NCBI GenBank assembly: GCA_031761405.1
Contig: JASEVX010000329.1
Coordinates: forward strand, 64,501-128,500
Direction of reading: 5' to 3'
Length of the DNA stretch: 64,000 nucleotides
From: Serripes groenlandicus
Lineage: Eukaryota; Mollusca; Bivalvia; Cardiida; Cardiidae
This document shows, piece by piece, positions 1 through 12,100 of this stretch (within the stretch, counting starts at the first letter, position 1; each line of letters starts with the position of its first letter). Position numbers and translations under genes: made by a program. The notes under the pieces were generated by a model that was given only the letters and a program-made list of their open reading frames with translations, was not told the origin of the DNA and did no database searches.

Positions 1-10
1 AGGAATTCCA

Positions 11-2024
11 CTACTGTTTCCAGCGTTGATTGAATTGGAGATGTTTCCCTTTCACAACAGTACTGAAACCACCTTTTGATATGTGTGTCATATTGTTTCT
101 TAGTTCCTGATCTCCAAGATTGCATGAGAATATTGGTAGTTTCCTCTGAAAATCCTCTGTGTCTAAAGTTCTCCCTGATACTTTGCAAACAACTAGACGC
201 AGCTTTTGTTCTAGTGGATGTTGTGCATCTTGATGCGGTAGCTTCAGGAGACACTTTCTCTTTTTGATAATGATTGGGACGTCTATCAATATTTCCATGA
301 GCCTTGTGAACCAGGGTTGTGTGGGCCACAGTGGAGCCACAATAATGCCTTTGGCCATGTCTGTCTTTGTTTTCTGCACACATCTTCCTAACAAACTGAA
401 AGGTTGAAATGCATAAAATGTATTGTCATTCCATGCGAATGTAAAAGCATCAACACATTCACATTCTGGATCTGGTTTCCAAGAACAATATCTTGGAACT
501 TGTGCATTCAAACGTGAGGCAAAAAGGTCTATTTCGGGTATGCCCCATGTATTACAGATATGTTTAAATATATTTTCATCCAGTTTCCATTCTAAATTAT
601 CTTTGAATATTCTTGATTTTCTGTCTGCTTCATAGTTTAATTTTCCTGATATATGCGAACATGTTAGCCAAATGTTATGTTGAATACACCATTCCCATAT
701 CTTTCAACTGACACTATTACATTTTTTAGAAGCAATACCCCCCATGTTATTGACATAATTTACAGCAGTTGTATTGTCAGACATAACTTTTATATTTTGA
801 CCCTCAAAGAACCGTGTAAATGCTTTCAGTGCATAAAAAATTGCCAGTAATTCTAACACATTTATATGTTCTTGTTTCTCTACCGTTGTACATCGGCCTC
901 CAATTTTTTGAACATTAAGCTTTGCACCCCAACCTTTCAATGATGCATCCGTTTCTAGAACTATTGTAGGGTTAGGTCTGCATATTTTCCTATACTGTAG
1001 CTGTATATTTTTTATCCACCAGCTAAGTTCCTGTTTCATAGGTAGGCTAATATATGTTATTGCATCGTAATTCCCCTTATGTTTTTTCAGAGCTACAGTT
1101 TTACTTTTTTCCAACTGTCTATAGAACATTTTACCCAGTTCAACGGTCGAAAAACTAGCAACCAACATGCCAATAACTTGTGCTACTTTTCTTATTGATG
1201 CCCACATTTTGCATGACAAATTTCTACATGCGTCAGTTATCTTTTTCTGTCTATCCATTGGCAAAGTGACAATCATTTTCTCTGAGTCAATTAATTTCCC
1301 CAAATATGGTATCTGTTTACATGGAATGAATATTGATTTATCATTATTTATCATGAGGTTAACTGTGGCATCAACATTATTTGAGCATTTGACAATTGTA
1401 TCTCCCATAAGGATACTGTCATCAATATAACCCGAGTTAACATAGCCTTCGTTCCTCAGTTTTGAGTACACCGGTTCTAACAATTGTGTAAATAAACGAG
1501 GTCCTTCACAAACCCCCATCGGCATACATGTATATTGATAAGTTTTCCCTTTCCAAATGAAGCAGAAATATTTTCTTTGCTCTTCAGCAATTTTTACTGA
1601 GTAATAGGCATGACGCAAATCAACAGAAACCATAAAGCTTCTGTAACAAGTGTTAACGTCTTCTCGAATGTTTCCTTTCAAAATGTTTGTATGGAATGCA
1701 CTCATTCACTTTCTTTAGATTTATTACTAATCTGTATTCATTATTACTTTTTTCCCTAAAAAATATTGGGGATAGTATTTGCCCCTGTTCAGGCTCAACT
1801 TTTACAAGGACTTCTATTTCCAATAATTTTTCTATTTCTTTGTCAATAATGGTCTCTTCAAAGAACTCAAATTTATACTGTACGCAATTACTTTTAATCT
1901 CTTTACATGTGTCTAAATCTATGTGACAATTTTTTACAATATCAAGAATGAATGGATCAGTTGTTAATTTTTTCCATTCTTGTATAAATTTTGCTATTCT
2001 ACCTGCTTTGAAAAAAGGGCTCAC
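11..2024 (-). pseudogene. Reverse transcriptase-RNase H of the DIRS element
   Basis: The RT begins in frame 2024-1653 (EYRLVINLKKVNECIPY) and changes frame near 1680. It continues from 1705 with SVDLRHAYYS, the MPMGVCEGPRLF block and the catalytic YIDD near 1420. RNase H follows: ETDASLKGWGA near 950, ELLAIFYALKAF, then SDNTTAVNYVNNMGG. A single in-frame TGA at 704-706 interrupts the RNase H. The same frame then stays open to position 11 with LFASRLNAQVPRYCSW and FQPFSLLGRC..APLWPTQPWF, the DIRS connection region. Enzyme identity is clear. The copy is non-functional because of at least two frame changes plus the stop. Confidence 0.85.
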
Positions 2025-2071
2025 CTGTTTTATTGTTTGTACGTCCGAGATCCCCTGCCTCGGTAGTTTTT

Positions 2072-2748
2072 TTACTCGTACTGTGACGACGTTCCCTGTT
2101 CTTGAAACCCACGCCCTCTGCCTCTAAAGCGAGGAGAAAAGTTTCCTCTAAATCTACCTCTCATTGCACCTCTGCGTGTTGGGCCTCTGTACGCTTTGTT
2201 TTGAAACATTTTATAACTGATCTTAGAACAGTCCTCTATTTCCTTTGCGGACTTCGAGACATCATCGTCAAACAGGAATTTTGTGTATGGTCTACTTTGA
2301 CTACAGAGGTGACCGAATTCCTGCTTCATTTCTGGCCTGAGGAAATCTTTCCTGGTTAGATTTACCTGTCTATTAGCATGGCCCAGCAGGGCCAAAGCAT
2401 CATTGCAATTATCGATCAATGAGTCTTATCAGTCTTATTGTCACCGTTTTCACTTCTAGCCATAGAATCCACTACATTGGTCAACAATGTTGCACTTTTT
2501 ACTATTGAGGCTTCAATATTCTGTAATTTTCTATCATGTGTACGTGCAGCAGGCGAAATAGCATCCCAGATTAACTGGTTCATTCTTACTACTGTCAGCC
2601 CTTCACAATTAACGGGTCTGCAGTTATTTTCGTCTTTCACTAATTCTGAATAGCGTTCCTCTTCAATCCCATTCAGGAAAAGGTCATTTATTTCGGCAAA
2701 GACACTATTAACTTCCTTATCACATTTTTCAACTCCGTGACAACACAA
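2072..2748 (-). pseudogene. Gag-like ORF1 of the DIRS element, frameshifted
   Basis: Two open stretches in different frames overlap by four bases at 2416-2419. The first (110 aa) starts MCCHGVEKCDKEVN. The second (115 aa) carries ALALLGHANRQVNLTRKDFLRP and ends in an Arg/Gly-rich tail (RGRFRGNF...RGRGRGF) suited to nucleic-acid binding. Such a tail is common at the C-terminus of DIRS ORF1 proteins. The frame change could be programmed, but with the other lesions it is more likely decay. No enzymatic motif is seen. Confidence 0.65.
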
Positions 2749-2750
2749 AA

Positions 2751-2930
2751 TGGCTAATCCTTCGATAAAATTAATTTATCATGCACCTTTTAATATACGA
2801 GTTACACTCGTATAATTCTTTTTTATTGATCTACGATCAATTTACTTTAATCAAATAGGTGCGTGCTCGCTTGCGGAAATCGCAACCAACAAGTGATCCG
2901 CGCATGCGCACCAGATCTCAGGTAAGACCG
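2751..2930. other. Upstream flank of the DIRS element
   Basis: This 180 bp AT-rich stretch includes a short GC-rich patch with a GCGCATGCGC palindrome near 2901-2910, the same 10-mer as at 39591. It may contain the element's 5' terminal sequence, but without the other end this cannot be tested. Confidence 0.3.
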
Positions 2931-2934
2931 TACA

Positions 2935-3612
2935 AAATTCTTTAAACGAAAAAGAATTGTATTGAATTCCACCCAGTGGTTTGTATGAAATAGGCAGGAC
3001 AAAATATGGCTTACTTAATAAGTAAAATGGCAATAATTAATAAGTAAAAGGGCCATAACTCTGTAAAATAATATGCAATTGTAACCCCTTTAGGATATGC
3101 ATATCTCCTCTTGGTATAGAAGCTTCATGTAACATTTTATTGAATTCCACCAAGTGGTTTGTATGAAATAGGCCGGACAAAATATGCCTTACTTAATAAG
3201 TAGGAGGGCCATAACTCTGTAAAATAACATGCAATTGTAACCCCTTTAGGATATGCACATCTCCTTTTGGTATAGAAGCTTCATGTAAAATTGTATTGAA
3301 TTCCACCCAGTGGTTTGTATGAATTAGGCCGGACAAAATATGGCTTACTTAATAAGTAAAATGGCCATAATTAATAAGTAAAAGGGCCATAACTCTGTAA
3401 AATAAAATGCAATTGTAACCCCTTTAGGATATGCACATCTCCTCTTGTTATATAAGCTTCATGTAAAATTTTATTGAATTCCACCAAGTAGTTTGTATTG
3501 TATAGGCCGGACAAAATATGGCTTACTTAATAAGTAAAAGGGCCATAACTCTGTAAAATAACATGCATGTAAAATTGTATTGAATTCCACCTAGTGTTTT
3601 GTATGAAATAGG
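2935..3612. repeat. Tandem array, 156-178 bp unit, about four copies
   Basis: The landmark TTGAATTCCACC recurs near 2962, 3140, 3296, 3474 and 3580. Units also share GGGCCATAACTCTGTAAAAT and GGATATGCACATCTCC. The length difference is an optional 22 bp block carrying a second GGCCATAA segment. A single diverged copy sits at 18975-19115, fused to the end of another array, so the unit is mobile or anciently dispersed. No coding sequence. Confidence 0.85.
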
Positions 3613-4200
3613 CCGACACAGTGACTCCTATATACCCCTCAAAACTTTGTTTTTGGGGGGTATAAACAAGATTGTTCTATAATACGACTGGGGTTTTTGT
3701 CAATGGGTAAATATCCTAGGGTTGTATTGTCCCATGGGTGTATTGTCCTATAGGTATTTACTTCGCTTGGTACTTTTTAAAGAATTTCGATTATTTATGT
3801 CGGAGAATCGTGGTTTACGCGCAAGTAACCGTTATCTTACGCAAGTTAAGGCTGTTATCTACCGGAATGGGTAAAACAAAATAGCGACACCTGTACGAAG
3901 CGAGGCGAACATATTACTGATAAGGCTGATGTAACCGCACGCGTTTCATATCCCTGTAATATAATGTCCCTGCTCTACATGTACAAAGTAACAAAGTAGG
4001 AAAACAAAGGCATGCGTGAGAATCAACATTATAATTCTATTACCTACAGCTATGTATTCTCCCTTCGAAAAATAATCATACCAGTCATAGATTTATGGAC
4101 CGTAATCCTTTCACACACAAAAAAAGTCTGCAACAGAGGACTGAAAAAAAACCACCACATGATCGACATGTTTATGAACTGTTCTTTAGACCGTTATTAG
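3613..4200. other. No gene seen; one hairpin
   Basis: A hairpin-like inverted repeat lies at about 3632-3666, with TATACCCC facing GGGGGGTATA across an A/T-rich middle. The rest is unremarkable AT-rich sequence. A 62-codon plus-strand frame at 4012-4200 has no recognisable similarity or splice context. Confidence 0.4.
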
Positions 4201-4202
4201 AT

Positions 4203-4320
4203 TGATTGTTTGGTGTTTTACGGCGCTTTCAACAATATTTCAGTTATATCACGGGTTTTCCTTGGATAAGTTACCAGTATTTCTGGTACATGTATCCTGA
4301 CGCCAGCCAGTCAGTCGTCA
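4203..4320 (-). repeat. SINE 3'-end fragment
   Basis: On the plus strand it reads GTTTTACGGCGCTTTCAAC then CAGTTATATCACGG. This is the reverse complement of the 3' domain shared by the tRNA-headed SINEs of this window. The body is short and the tRNA-like head is missing. Confidence 0.55.
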
Positions 4321-5674
4321 TAACCAAAATAAAATCATTAATTACAAAAGATTGACAAACATTGCATCGACCCTTAAGTATAATATTTACTGTTCAGTGG
4401 ACGCTAAATATCAAACTGTATATTGGAATCATGCTTAAACATGTAAATGACAGACAATCGAAAGCATGCTAGAGTTGTGTTTGTTGTGCAATGCATATCT
4501 GCAGGTCATAAGTTTCCTTTATACCAAGTTTGAAATTGATACACTGAAACTTTATTGAGACAATGGCTGAAGAAAAAGCATGGCAAATGTAGATTATACC
4601 TAAAAAAACTCGCATCATATTTACGTTCGAAATATTGTTTCGTTCTCCTGATCACAATGTATAGGTGTGACCCTGAAATGAATCTGCCAAACAGATAAAC
4701 GCATAGCACAGTTAATGCAGACCGTGATGGATAGATATACGGATGGATGGTAAAAAAAACCCGGAAAGACAGTCTAGTTAACATCAACTGCGAAACAAGC
4801 TTTCAGCTTATATAAATCACGGTCGATGTCTGTTGCCTGGAGACGTAACCAGTACTCGCGCAGTTTGTGATAAAAAGTCCCAAAGTCAGAACGCGCTCAT
4901 CACGGGACTCAAACTCGACCTCTGCAAGACTGTCTTCCACACGAATGGATGGCACCTGATGTGAACGCTCTGCCAATGTAACAATGCAGAAAAGCTAGAT
5001 TGTAGCCTACCTATTTTCGCCCCAAATCCGTATTGTATTATGCCAAAGCAGTATCGGGTGCATTAAGACCCTGTTTTTGTCTGACGTGGCTCATATAAAA
5101 AGCATGGCGCCTGTGTAGTCGGATGGTTTGATTTTCTTACGAACAGAATGCAAAAGGTATATCGCTTATGGTAATTATGTTCCTTATTGGTGAATAAATA
5201 ATAATAATGTGTTCGAATTAGGTCAACTTATATAAATCACGCTCGATGTCTTGCATCGCGCCGCTTGTGTTGAAGAATCCCAATGTCAGAACGCGATCAT
5301 CACTGGACTCGAACTCGACCTCTGCACGACTGTCTTATGGTAATTAATTTCCTTATTGGTGAATAAATAATAATTATGTGTTCGAATTAGTTCAATGTAT
5401 ACAATAGGAAGACCCTCCTTGGCGCTCAGAGTTGCGCCGTTAGCATTTCGACTAACTAGCTGTTGTCAGGACAAATTGACCATTAGTACCGTTAACTTAC
5501 ACAGGAAACGCCCTTAAATAAATGATCAATATCAAAAGTGGCGTAAAACATCTGGATCTGTACCGATCAGAAATGAATTAACCGTTTCCCGCTTACAACA
5601 AATCTGCAACCGACTACTTTGAAAACAACTGAGCAAAAATATGAACAACCTATAGAAATTGAATTCAAATTTTT
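4321..5674. repeat. Non-coding stretch with a local direct duplication
   Basis: A segment at about 4805-4945 (TATATAAATCACGGTCGATG ... CGACCTCTGCAAGACTGTCT) is repeated at about 5225-5335. A following AT-rich block (CCTTATTGGTGAATAAATAA) occurs at about 5180 and again at about 5350. It looks like segmental tandem duplication. No gene is supported; the 93-codon minus-strand frame at 4506-4787 has no recognisable features. Confidence 0.5.
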
Positions 5675-5686
5675 AAGTAGAAGTGA

Positions 5687-5965
5687 TTGATTGATTTAAC
5701 GCCATTTTTAACAATTTCTCAGTTATATCACGGCGGCCAGATCACCTACTCATGCATTTCCTGGTTTTCTCACACCAGTACTCCACACAACAATCTTCCC
5801 AAGCAACTGGCTGCTTTTCCACATAGACTTAGCCCATTGGTGGAAGACGAATGACGCATTGACTTTTGTCAATCGTCGGAAAGAAAATTGGCCGAGCCGG
5901 GATTCGAACTCACAACCCCTGGATTGACAGCCGCGTCGCTATCGACCGAGCTACCGGGGCTCGGC
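5687..5965 (-). mobile_element. tRNA-derived SINE, family 2, full length with target duplication
   Basis: On the minus strand the head reads GAGCCCCGGTAGCTCGGTCG then GTTCGAATCCCGGCTCGGCC: a good A box (TAGCTCGGTCG) and B box (GTTCGAATCCC) of an internal Pol III promoter. A body of about 170 bp and the shared 3' domain (CCGCCGTGATATAACTGAGA) follow, ending in a TCAATCAATC tail. Perfect 12-bp target duplications AAGTAGAAGTGA flank it at 5675-5686 and 5966-5977. A second copy is at 19953-20241. Confidence 0.9.
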
Positions 5966-5977
5966 AAGTAGAAGTGA

Positions 5978-6440
5978 AAACAATATTAACAATGTAGGTT
6001 CAGATCAGCCTGTTTACTTTATATGTGAACAGCGTAGATAGTGATTAGACTGCGATTGCTTATACTGATCTGAATCAAACGCAAAAGTGTACCTTTTGCG
6101 ATGCACAGGTGTATGTTTTACTGTAAATACTTATCTGCCTATGATTCCAAGCTGAAGGATTCAAATATATATGTTTTTTGAAGTTTTTCGAAAACCTAGG
6201 ACTTATTGCCAAACAGTGCATATTCAGATCCAGTTGATGCGAGGGATGATCTGGATCTGTACCGATCCCAAATGCCTTAACATATGGAAAACCTTTTTAA
6301 ATTGAATTTATATTATTTAATCAAGATTAAAGAATTGTGTCAAAATTGTCAACACTCTCCTTCCGTCACAATGTTTTCAAAAGTCGTCTGCTGCAGACAG
6401 GAGAAGGTAACAGTTTGTTTGATGGATAACTGCTCATTCT
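5978..6440. repeat. Copy 1 of a dispersed low-copy repeat, with MITE right arm
   Basis: Segments such as GAACAGCGTAGATA, CTTATCTGCCTATGATTCCA, GTGCATATTCAGATCCAG and GATGATCTGGATCTGTAC recur near 8080-8250, 10300-10500 and 11400-11620, so one long unit has been copied several times. It ends in CACAATGTTTTCAAAAGTCG, a piece of the TTAA-type MITE, into which the following LINE has inserted. Confidence 0.6.
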
Positions 6441-7193
6441 GCAAATTGGTGTAAAGTTAACAACATGGCGATCAATCCCTCGAAAACGAAATGTATGCTT
6501 ATTGGAACAGCCAACAAAATAAAATCTTCAAGTAAACTTAAATTGACAATAGATAATGTAGCTTTAAACAATGTAACTGAACAAAAAATATTAGGGATTT
6601 ATATTGACCAAACACTCTCGTGGAACACTCAAGTGACGAAAGTCAGTAAAAATATTAACACCAAAATTTCATTGCTTAAACGAATATCTTACCTCATCAC
6701 TTTTGACATGAAAACGATGTTCTACAATGCCTACATTGTACCACTGCTTGATTATTGTTGCCATATTTGGGGTACTTGTCAAAGAAAAAACGCAATAAAA
6801 ATTATTAAGCTTCAAAAACGAGCCGCAAGACTGGTTCTAAACCAAGCCAAAAGATCAAATTCCGAGTGTATTCTACAATCAATGGGTTGGCTTAATTTTG
6901 ACAAAAGATGTCGTTACCATGCTGCGGTTCTCATTCATAAAACAATTAACAACATGACGCCGTCCTATATGAATGATGTAATAACAATATCTAAAAACCA
7001 ATCGTATACTCTGAGATCACAAACAAACAATGATCTTACTCTACCCTATATACCTCGCACTAACTACGGCAAAAATACATTTACCTTCTATGGAATGCGT
7101 GTTTGGAATGAATTACCATTGGAAATTCGCAATATCAGCAACAATAAAACTTTCAAAAATAGAGTGAAATATCACTTACTACAAGAAAAATAA
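6441..7193 (+). pseudogene. LINE reverse transcriptase C-terminal domain
   Basis: From the first internal ATG at 6465 this is 242 aa, without stops. Recognisable landmarks are INPSKTKCMLIG, LGIYIDQTLSWNTQV, YNAYIVPLLDYCCHIWG, KLQKRAARLVL, then TLRSQTNNDL..P and VWNELPLEIR near the C-terminus. These match the post-catalytic region of Jockey/CR1-type LINE reverse transcriptases. The FADD-type catalytic core and endonuclease are absent, so it cannot retrotranspose by itself. The intact frame suggests a fairly young insertion. It is not a host gene. Confidence 0.8.
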
Positions 7194-7501
7194 GACCCTA
7201 TCCCAATAACAACTTAATTCAATAACATGTTGAATATCAATGTTTATATTTGCATAAAAGCAAACATAACAGTTCATTTGTGTCTGCCTACTGTTTTATC
7301 ATTTCATGTTCTCATCTATCATTCACCATCTTAAGTACATTGTATCATAGTATCATACTAACATTCACCTTATTCAAATTGAAATGTAGTTTCTATTTGA
7401 AGGCCACATGGCAGATAAGTCATATGCAATTCATTTGTTATATTACTTAATGTGCAACCTTCGTTAAATAAAGATTTTATTATTATTATTATTATTATTA
7501 T
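6441..7501 (+). mobile_element. Non-LTR retrotransposon (LINE), severely 5'-truncated
   Basis: Only the end of the RT ORF and the 3' tail remain. Coding sequence begins exactly at the 5' junction (6441) and stays open to 7193. The element then has about 280 bp of 3' UTR and an (ATT)n tail at 7478-7501. A candidate target duplication ATTCT (6436-6440 and 7500-7504) borders it. Related uninterrupted sequence near 8390 and 10690 serves as an approximate empty site. Confidence 0.85.
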
Positions 7502-9290
7502 TCTTTATTTCAAATATCTACGTAAAAACATGGAAACATGGAAACACTCTATAAGTTTACTAAACGCAAACAAACATATTTTGCATGGGAAAGATAGCGA
7601 TTTTAATCAATTAACATAAACATAAACATGAAAATAAACATGGCACTGTGACACAGAAATCATTCAATTGACCCAGGGGTAAAAAACAGAGATAAAAACA
7701 TTTTTAAATGTAAAACTCTGGAAAACCTGCGCAATCGTACATAGACATGCATCTCATAATTTGTGATGAAAAAATTAGCGTTTTCGCCCACTTTCAGCAG
7801 TGATCCTGTTAACCTTTGTTTTGAATTAAACATAAACTCTGCTGTAACAGAGAACTTTAATTTAAAGGTATATAAACAACTGAGTAGAAATATGGAAAGC
7901 ACTATATAAATACTCCGCGTACTGCTTATTACAATTATTATTAGAACATTATCATAAGCCTAAGCCGTATGCGGAGATTTTTTTGGATGACATTAAACGG
8001 GTTTGAGATCATATATAAGTTATTAAATGACACTTTAATATTCTATAATAAACATATTTAATAGCCAACACTTTATCCGTTTTTACATAAATATTTGCCT
8101 ATGCCTCCAAGCTGAATTATTCAAATAGATATGTTTTTAGAAGTATTTTGAAATTCCTTCTATGACTTAATTTGCAAACAGTGCATATTCAGATTCAGCT
8201 GTGAGGATGTACAGGATGATCTAGATATGTGCTGATCACAAATGCTTTGTTAAAAGCATTGCGGCAATGCTTTGTTAAAAGCATTGCGGCAAAAGGAAAA
8301 ATTGCTCATTTTGAACACTAACCTTTTGTCACAATGTTTTCAAAAGTCGTCTGTTACAGACGGGAAAGTGTTAAACTTTGTTTGGTGGATCACTGCTTAT
8401 TTATCATTATTGAAAACATGTAGGTAAAAACAAGAACACTCTATACATAAAGGTATAATTAATATGAAGAGTTAAAAACATCTACATCTAGCTAAAAACA
8501 AGGAAACTCTATAAATAAAGGTATAATTAAAGTGAAAATAACAGATTGTAGTAACAATCCGCACACTGAGCAAACTGTATTAAAATAATAAATAAAGCTT
8601 TGAACAATTATATTTTTGTCACATTGATTTCGTTTGTGATTCGTATATGTTACGACACACGTTCTCTGCCATACTGCTGTAACAGAGAACTTTAAATTAA
8701 AAGTATATAAACAACTGAGTAGAAATATGGAAAGCACTATATCAATAGAGTTGTAAACATTGTGGCAAAAGGAGAAATTGTTCGTTTTGAGCAATTTCTT
8801 CTTTTGTCACAACGTTTTCAAAGATCGTCTGTTTGTTTAAGTCTTAACGTATTTTTATTATATAATATTTACCCGTCATTTAATACCCGATATATAATCT
8901 CAAATCCGATTTATTCCTTCCAAGAAATTCTCCGAGTACCGCTTATAGTACAGTAACAAATTCTAGTGTTATCCAAATATGTGTGATGGGCACGATCTGT
9001 TGGTGCTGATGTTACCTTAACTGAAGTCTTTTTTAAGCCTAGCTCGATATGTAAATTGGTTATATTTTCATCAGTGAATGGGTATACAACATGTGTGCCG
9101 GTTGTTTTATTTAATTAATGCATGATAAGGATTTACAGGATATCTGAATTATTTTCAAAACATCAAATTGATACATGAGTTTAATGTATGTCAGCCAAAC
9201 TTTTACTCTCATTCCTTGGCTGTGATTTGTACTATTTTATGATTAACACAAATATTTATTCAAATCACAGCTTTCTTTTCTCCCTCCGGT
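7502..9290. repeat. Dispersed repeat copies and MITE pieces; no gene
   Basis: Holds another copy of the dispersed repeat (8080-8420) and MITE arms near 8270-8370 and 8755-8845. A 28 bp direct duplication built on GCTTTGTTAAAAGCATTGCG lies at about 8250-8290. At 7905-7965 a block reads as the inverse of 9930-9985, while the adjoining 7965-8035 block is in direct orientation to 9985-10035. Short open frames here show no protein features. Confidence 0.55.
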
Positions 9291-9293
9291 TCT

Positions 9294-9870
9294 CTACTTG
9301 TTCTGACTTCTAAAATCGATTATGACTGACCACTTAGCATCAAAGACAATTCTAATGGACAGCCGTCTAGATTCATCGAAACGAGAGGCAACTTTCTCAG
9401 AAAAGTCTCTAATTGATCGCTGGATAACATCTAAGCGTGAAGATGTAGAATAGCCGGGTTGACATGAAAACGCCGACCCAGCTGCTCTAACAGAATATTT
9501 TCGAATAAGAATGCTACGAGGAACATCCGCGAGACAACTCGGTAGGTCCTTAAACCATGACCTCCAATGCCAAAAGGGGGCTGTCAGTAGGACTGTGTAC
9601 TGCTGAGAGCGAGGGATTTTCTGAAGCATGATTGGGATCATCACGAACGGGGGGAAGTGTACCCGAACAGAAGGTCCCAATCGAGGGTCAATGCGTCCAC
9701 TGCCCATGCTACAGGGTCGTACATCGGCGACAGTAGCAGCCGATGATCGACTTTGGTGGCAAAGAGTTCCACTAACGGAGTTCCGAAGCGGGGAAACCGG
9801 GTGTGAACCAGGGACATGCTCGACTAGAATGACAAGCGATATTTCCCGGTACCACAGAAGGAGTATATAT
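9294..9870 (-). pseudogene. Second DIRS-type element: RNase H end and recombinase start, fragment
   Basis: On the minus strand one frame gives LFATKVDHRLLL then DPVAWAVDALTLDW near 9770-9670, the end of a DIRS RNase H/connection region. After a frame change, FPPFVMIPIMLQKI and VLLTAPFWHWRSWF follow. The tail FSEKVASRF..SIRIVFDAKWSV resembles the start of the DIRS tyrosine recombinase N-terminal domain. At least two frameshifts are present, and neither RT nor recombinase catalytic domain remains. It is more GC-rich than its surroundings and clearly differs from the element at 1-2750. Confidence 0.7.
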
Positions 9871-12100
9871 ATTACATTTGCCCACTGTTAAACAAATTAA
9901 GTAATTCGTACAAAGCAGCGTTTTTATAATAGGCTTATGATAATGTTCTAATACTAATTATAATAAGCAGTACGCGGAGATTTTTTTTGGATGACATTAA
10001 ACGGGTTTGAGATCATATATAAGTTATTAAATGACACGTAAGTATTCTATAACAAACATATTAGCCAACACTGTATCCATGTTTACACAAATAATGATAT
10101 GCTTCAGATACAAGATAGAATCGGCACACAAAGCAAACTCTTATGCTCATCCACAACATGATAGGGTGTGTATATCAACTGAGCAGGTACATGGGAAAAG
10201 GTACACATTTGCACAAATGAACACTGTACATCTGACCTGTATTATAAGCATTTACACAACTTGACAGAAGCATCTAACAAAGCATGTATATGTTATAAAC
10301 TTATAATGAAAACTACGTAGAAATTGATTAGACTGCTATTGCTTATATACATTTATGCAAACTTGTACCTTTTGCGATGCAATACAAATGTAGTTAAATA
10401 TCTGCCTATGCTTCCTAGCTGAATGATTCAAATATATATATATATATTTAGAAGTCTTTTAAAAAACCTTCAATAACGTAATTGGTAAACAGTGCATATT
10501 CACTTAAAAAACAGCTGAGCAAAAATAAGGAAAACCGATATAAATACATTTCAATTATTAAATAGAGTTAAAAGCATTGGTCAAAAGTAGAAATTGCTCA
10601 TTTTGAACACTAACCTTTTGTCACAATATTGTTAAAAGTCGTCTGTACAGACAGGAAAGTGTTAAAGTTTGTTTGGTGGATCACTGCTCATTCATTATTA
10701 TTAAAAATATCTAGGTAAACACAAGGAAACTCTATAAATAAAGGTGTAATTAAAGTGAAAAGTTGAAAACAATGTTTTCAAAAGTGGTCTGCTACTAATG
10801 GCAAAAGGGTTAAGAACATGACATACAACCATTACATTAATAATTACAGAGATAATAGAAAAATGTGTTTTGCCAACAACAATATATCTGTTATTACACA
10901 AATAATCCTATGCTACAGATTATTGAAACACACTGGGCCAACTATTAAATAAAGCTTTGGACAATTATCCTTTTGTCACATTGTTTTCAAAAGGCGTCTG
11001 TTTAGGTGAATCACTGCTTATTTACTTTTAAAAACACCTTGGTCAAATCACGGAAGCTCTCTATAAATAAAGGTATACTTTCTTTAAAAGTTGATATCAT
11101 TATTGCAAAATGAGAAATTGCGTTTTAAGCAATGCTGTTTGTCACAATGTTTTCAAAAACTGTCTGCTACAGGTGGGAAAGTGTTACGAACATGACATAC
11201 AACTTTTGCAGGAATAAATTCATAGGTATGGAAAAATGCGTTTTCCAGCAATAATATGTAATACACAAATAATCCTATGCATACAGACACAAGAAATACT
11301 AGAAATAATCGGCACACTGAGCAAACTAGGGTGCGAGTCTCAAATGAGCAAGTGCATGGGAAAAGGTATAATGAACTGAATCTAAACTTTTCACAAACGC
11401 ATAATTGTACTTTTTGTGATGCACAGGCGTATGTATTAGATAAATAATATATCTGAAGATAAATATCCGACTGTGCATCCAAACTGAAGAATTAAAATAG
11501 ATAATGTTTTAAGATATTTTTCGAAAACCTTCTATGACTAATTGTTAAACAGTGAAGATTCAAATCTAGCTGTGTGGATGCACATGATGATCTGGATCTA
11601 TACTAATCAAAATGCCGTAACCCTTTCCCACTAATTACAAATCTGCAGCAGACAACTTTGAAAACAGCTGAGCAAAAATATGGGTAAACCTATATAAATT
11701 GAATCTAAATTATTAAATACAGTTGCAAATATTGTCGCAAGTTGAACAGTTTAGGTTTAGATCAGATTGTGTATTTGCTCAGTCTTATAAGCATATACAA
11801 AACTTGACAGAAGCATCTTAAAAAGCGTATATATGTTATGTGAACAGCGGAAATATTGATAAGACTGCGATTGCTCAGACTGACCTTTTCCAATGCACAG
11901 GCTCAAATAAGGAATTTAGACTATGAATCAGAAAGCGTCTATTTGTTGGAAAAGGATAATACAATATACAACAATGTATACAATTAAACAAGAGTGACAG
12001 TATAATGTCTAAATTGTCACGAGATTCCAAGATGGATTTTAAAGTTGACTTTCTCGGTAAAAAGTCTTAACTAACACTTGTTGGGTGTTGGTGTTTGGTT
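9871..12100. repeat. Further dispersed repeat copies with MITE pieces
   Basis: At least two more copies of the long dispersed repeat are recognisable (about 9930-10700 and 11150-11750). Shared marks include GGGTTTGAGATCATATATAA, TTCTATGACTAATTG and GATGATCTGGATCTATAC. MITE arms with TTTTGTCACAATGTTTTC occur near 10570-10680, 10965-11000 and 11130-11170. No gene is supported. Confidence 0.55.

Larger units (their letters stand above)
1..2750 (-). mobile_element. DIRS-type tyrosine-recombinase retrotransposon, broken and running off the window
   Basis: Read on the minus strand, the order is gag-like region (2748-2072), reverse transcriptase (2024 to about 1000), RNase H (about 960-600) and a connection region (511-11). 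The RT-RNase H block with its TDAS..GWGA, SDNTTAVNYVNNMGG and LFASR motifs is typical of DIRS elements. Their recombinase gene normally follows, and here it would lie beyond position 1. At least three reading-frame changes and one internal stop make this copy inactive. No split direct repeats or inverted terminal repeats could be confirmed. Confidence 0.85.

Noticed and set aside
5880..5965. A genuine tRNA gene
   Set aside because: It is the head of a SINE with a 3' domain, tail and 12 bp target duplication.
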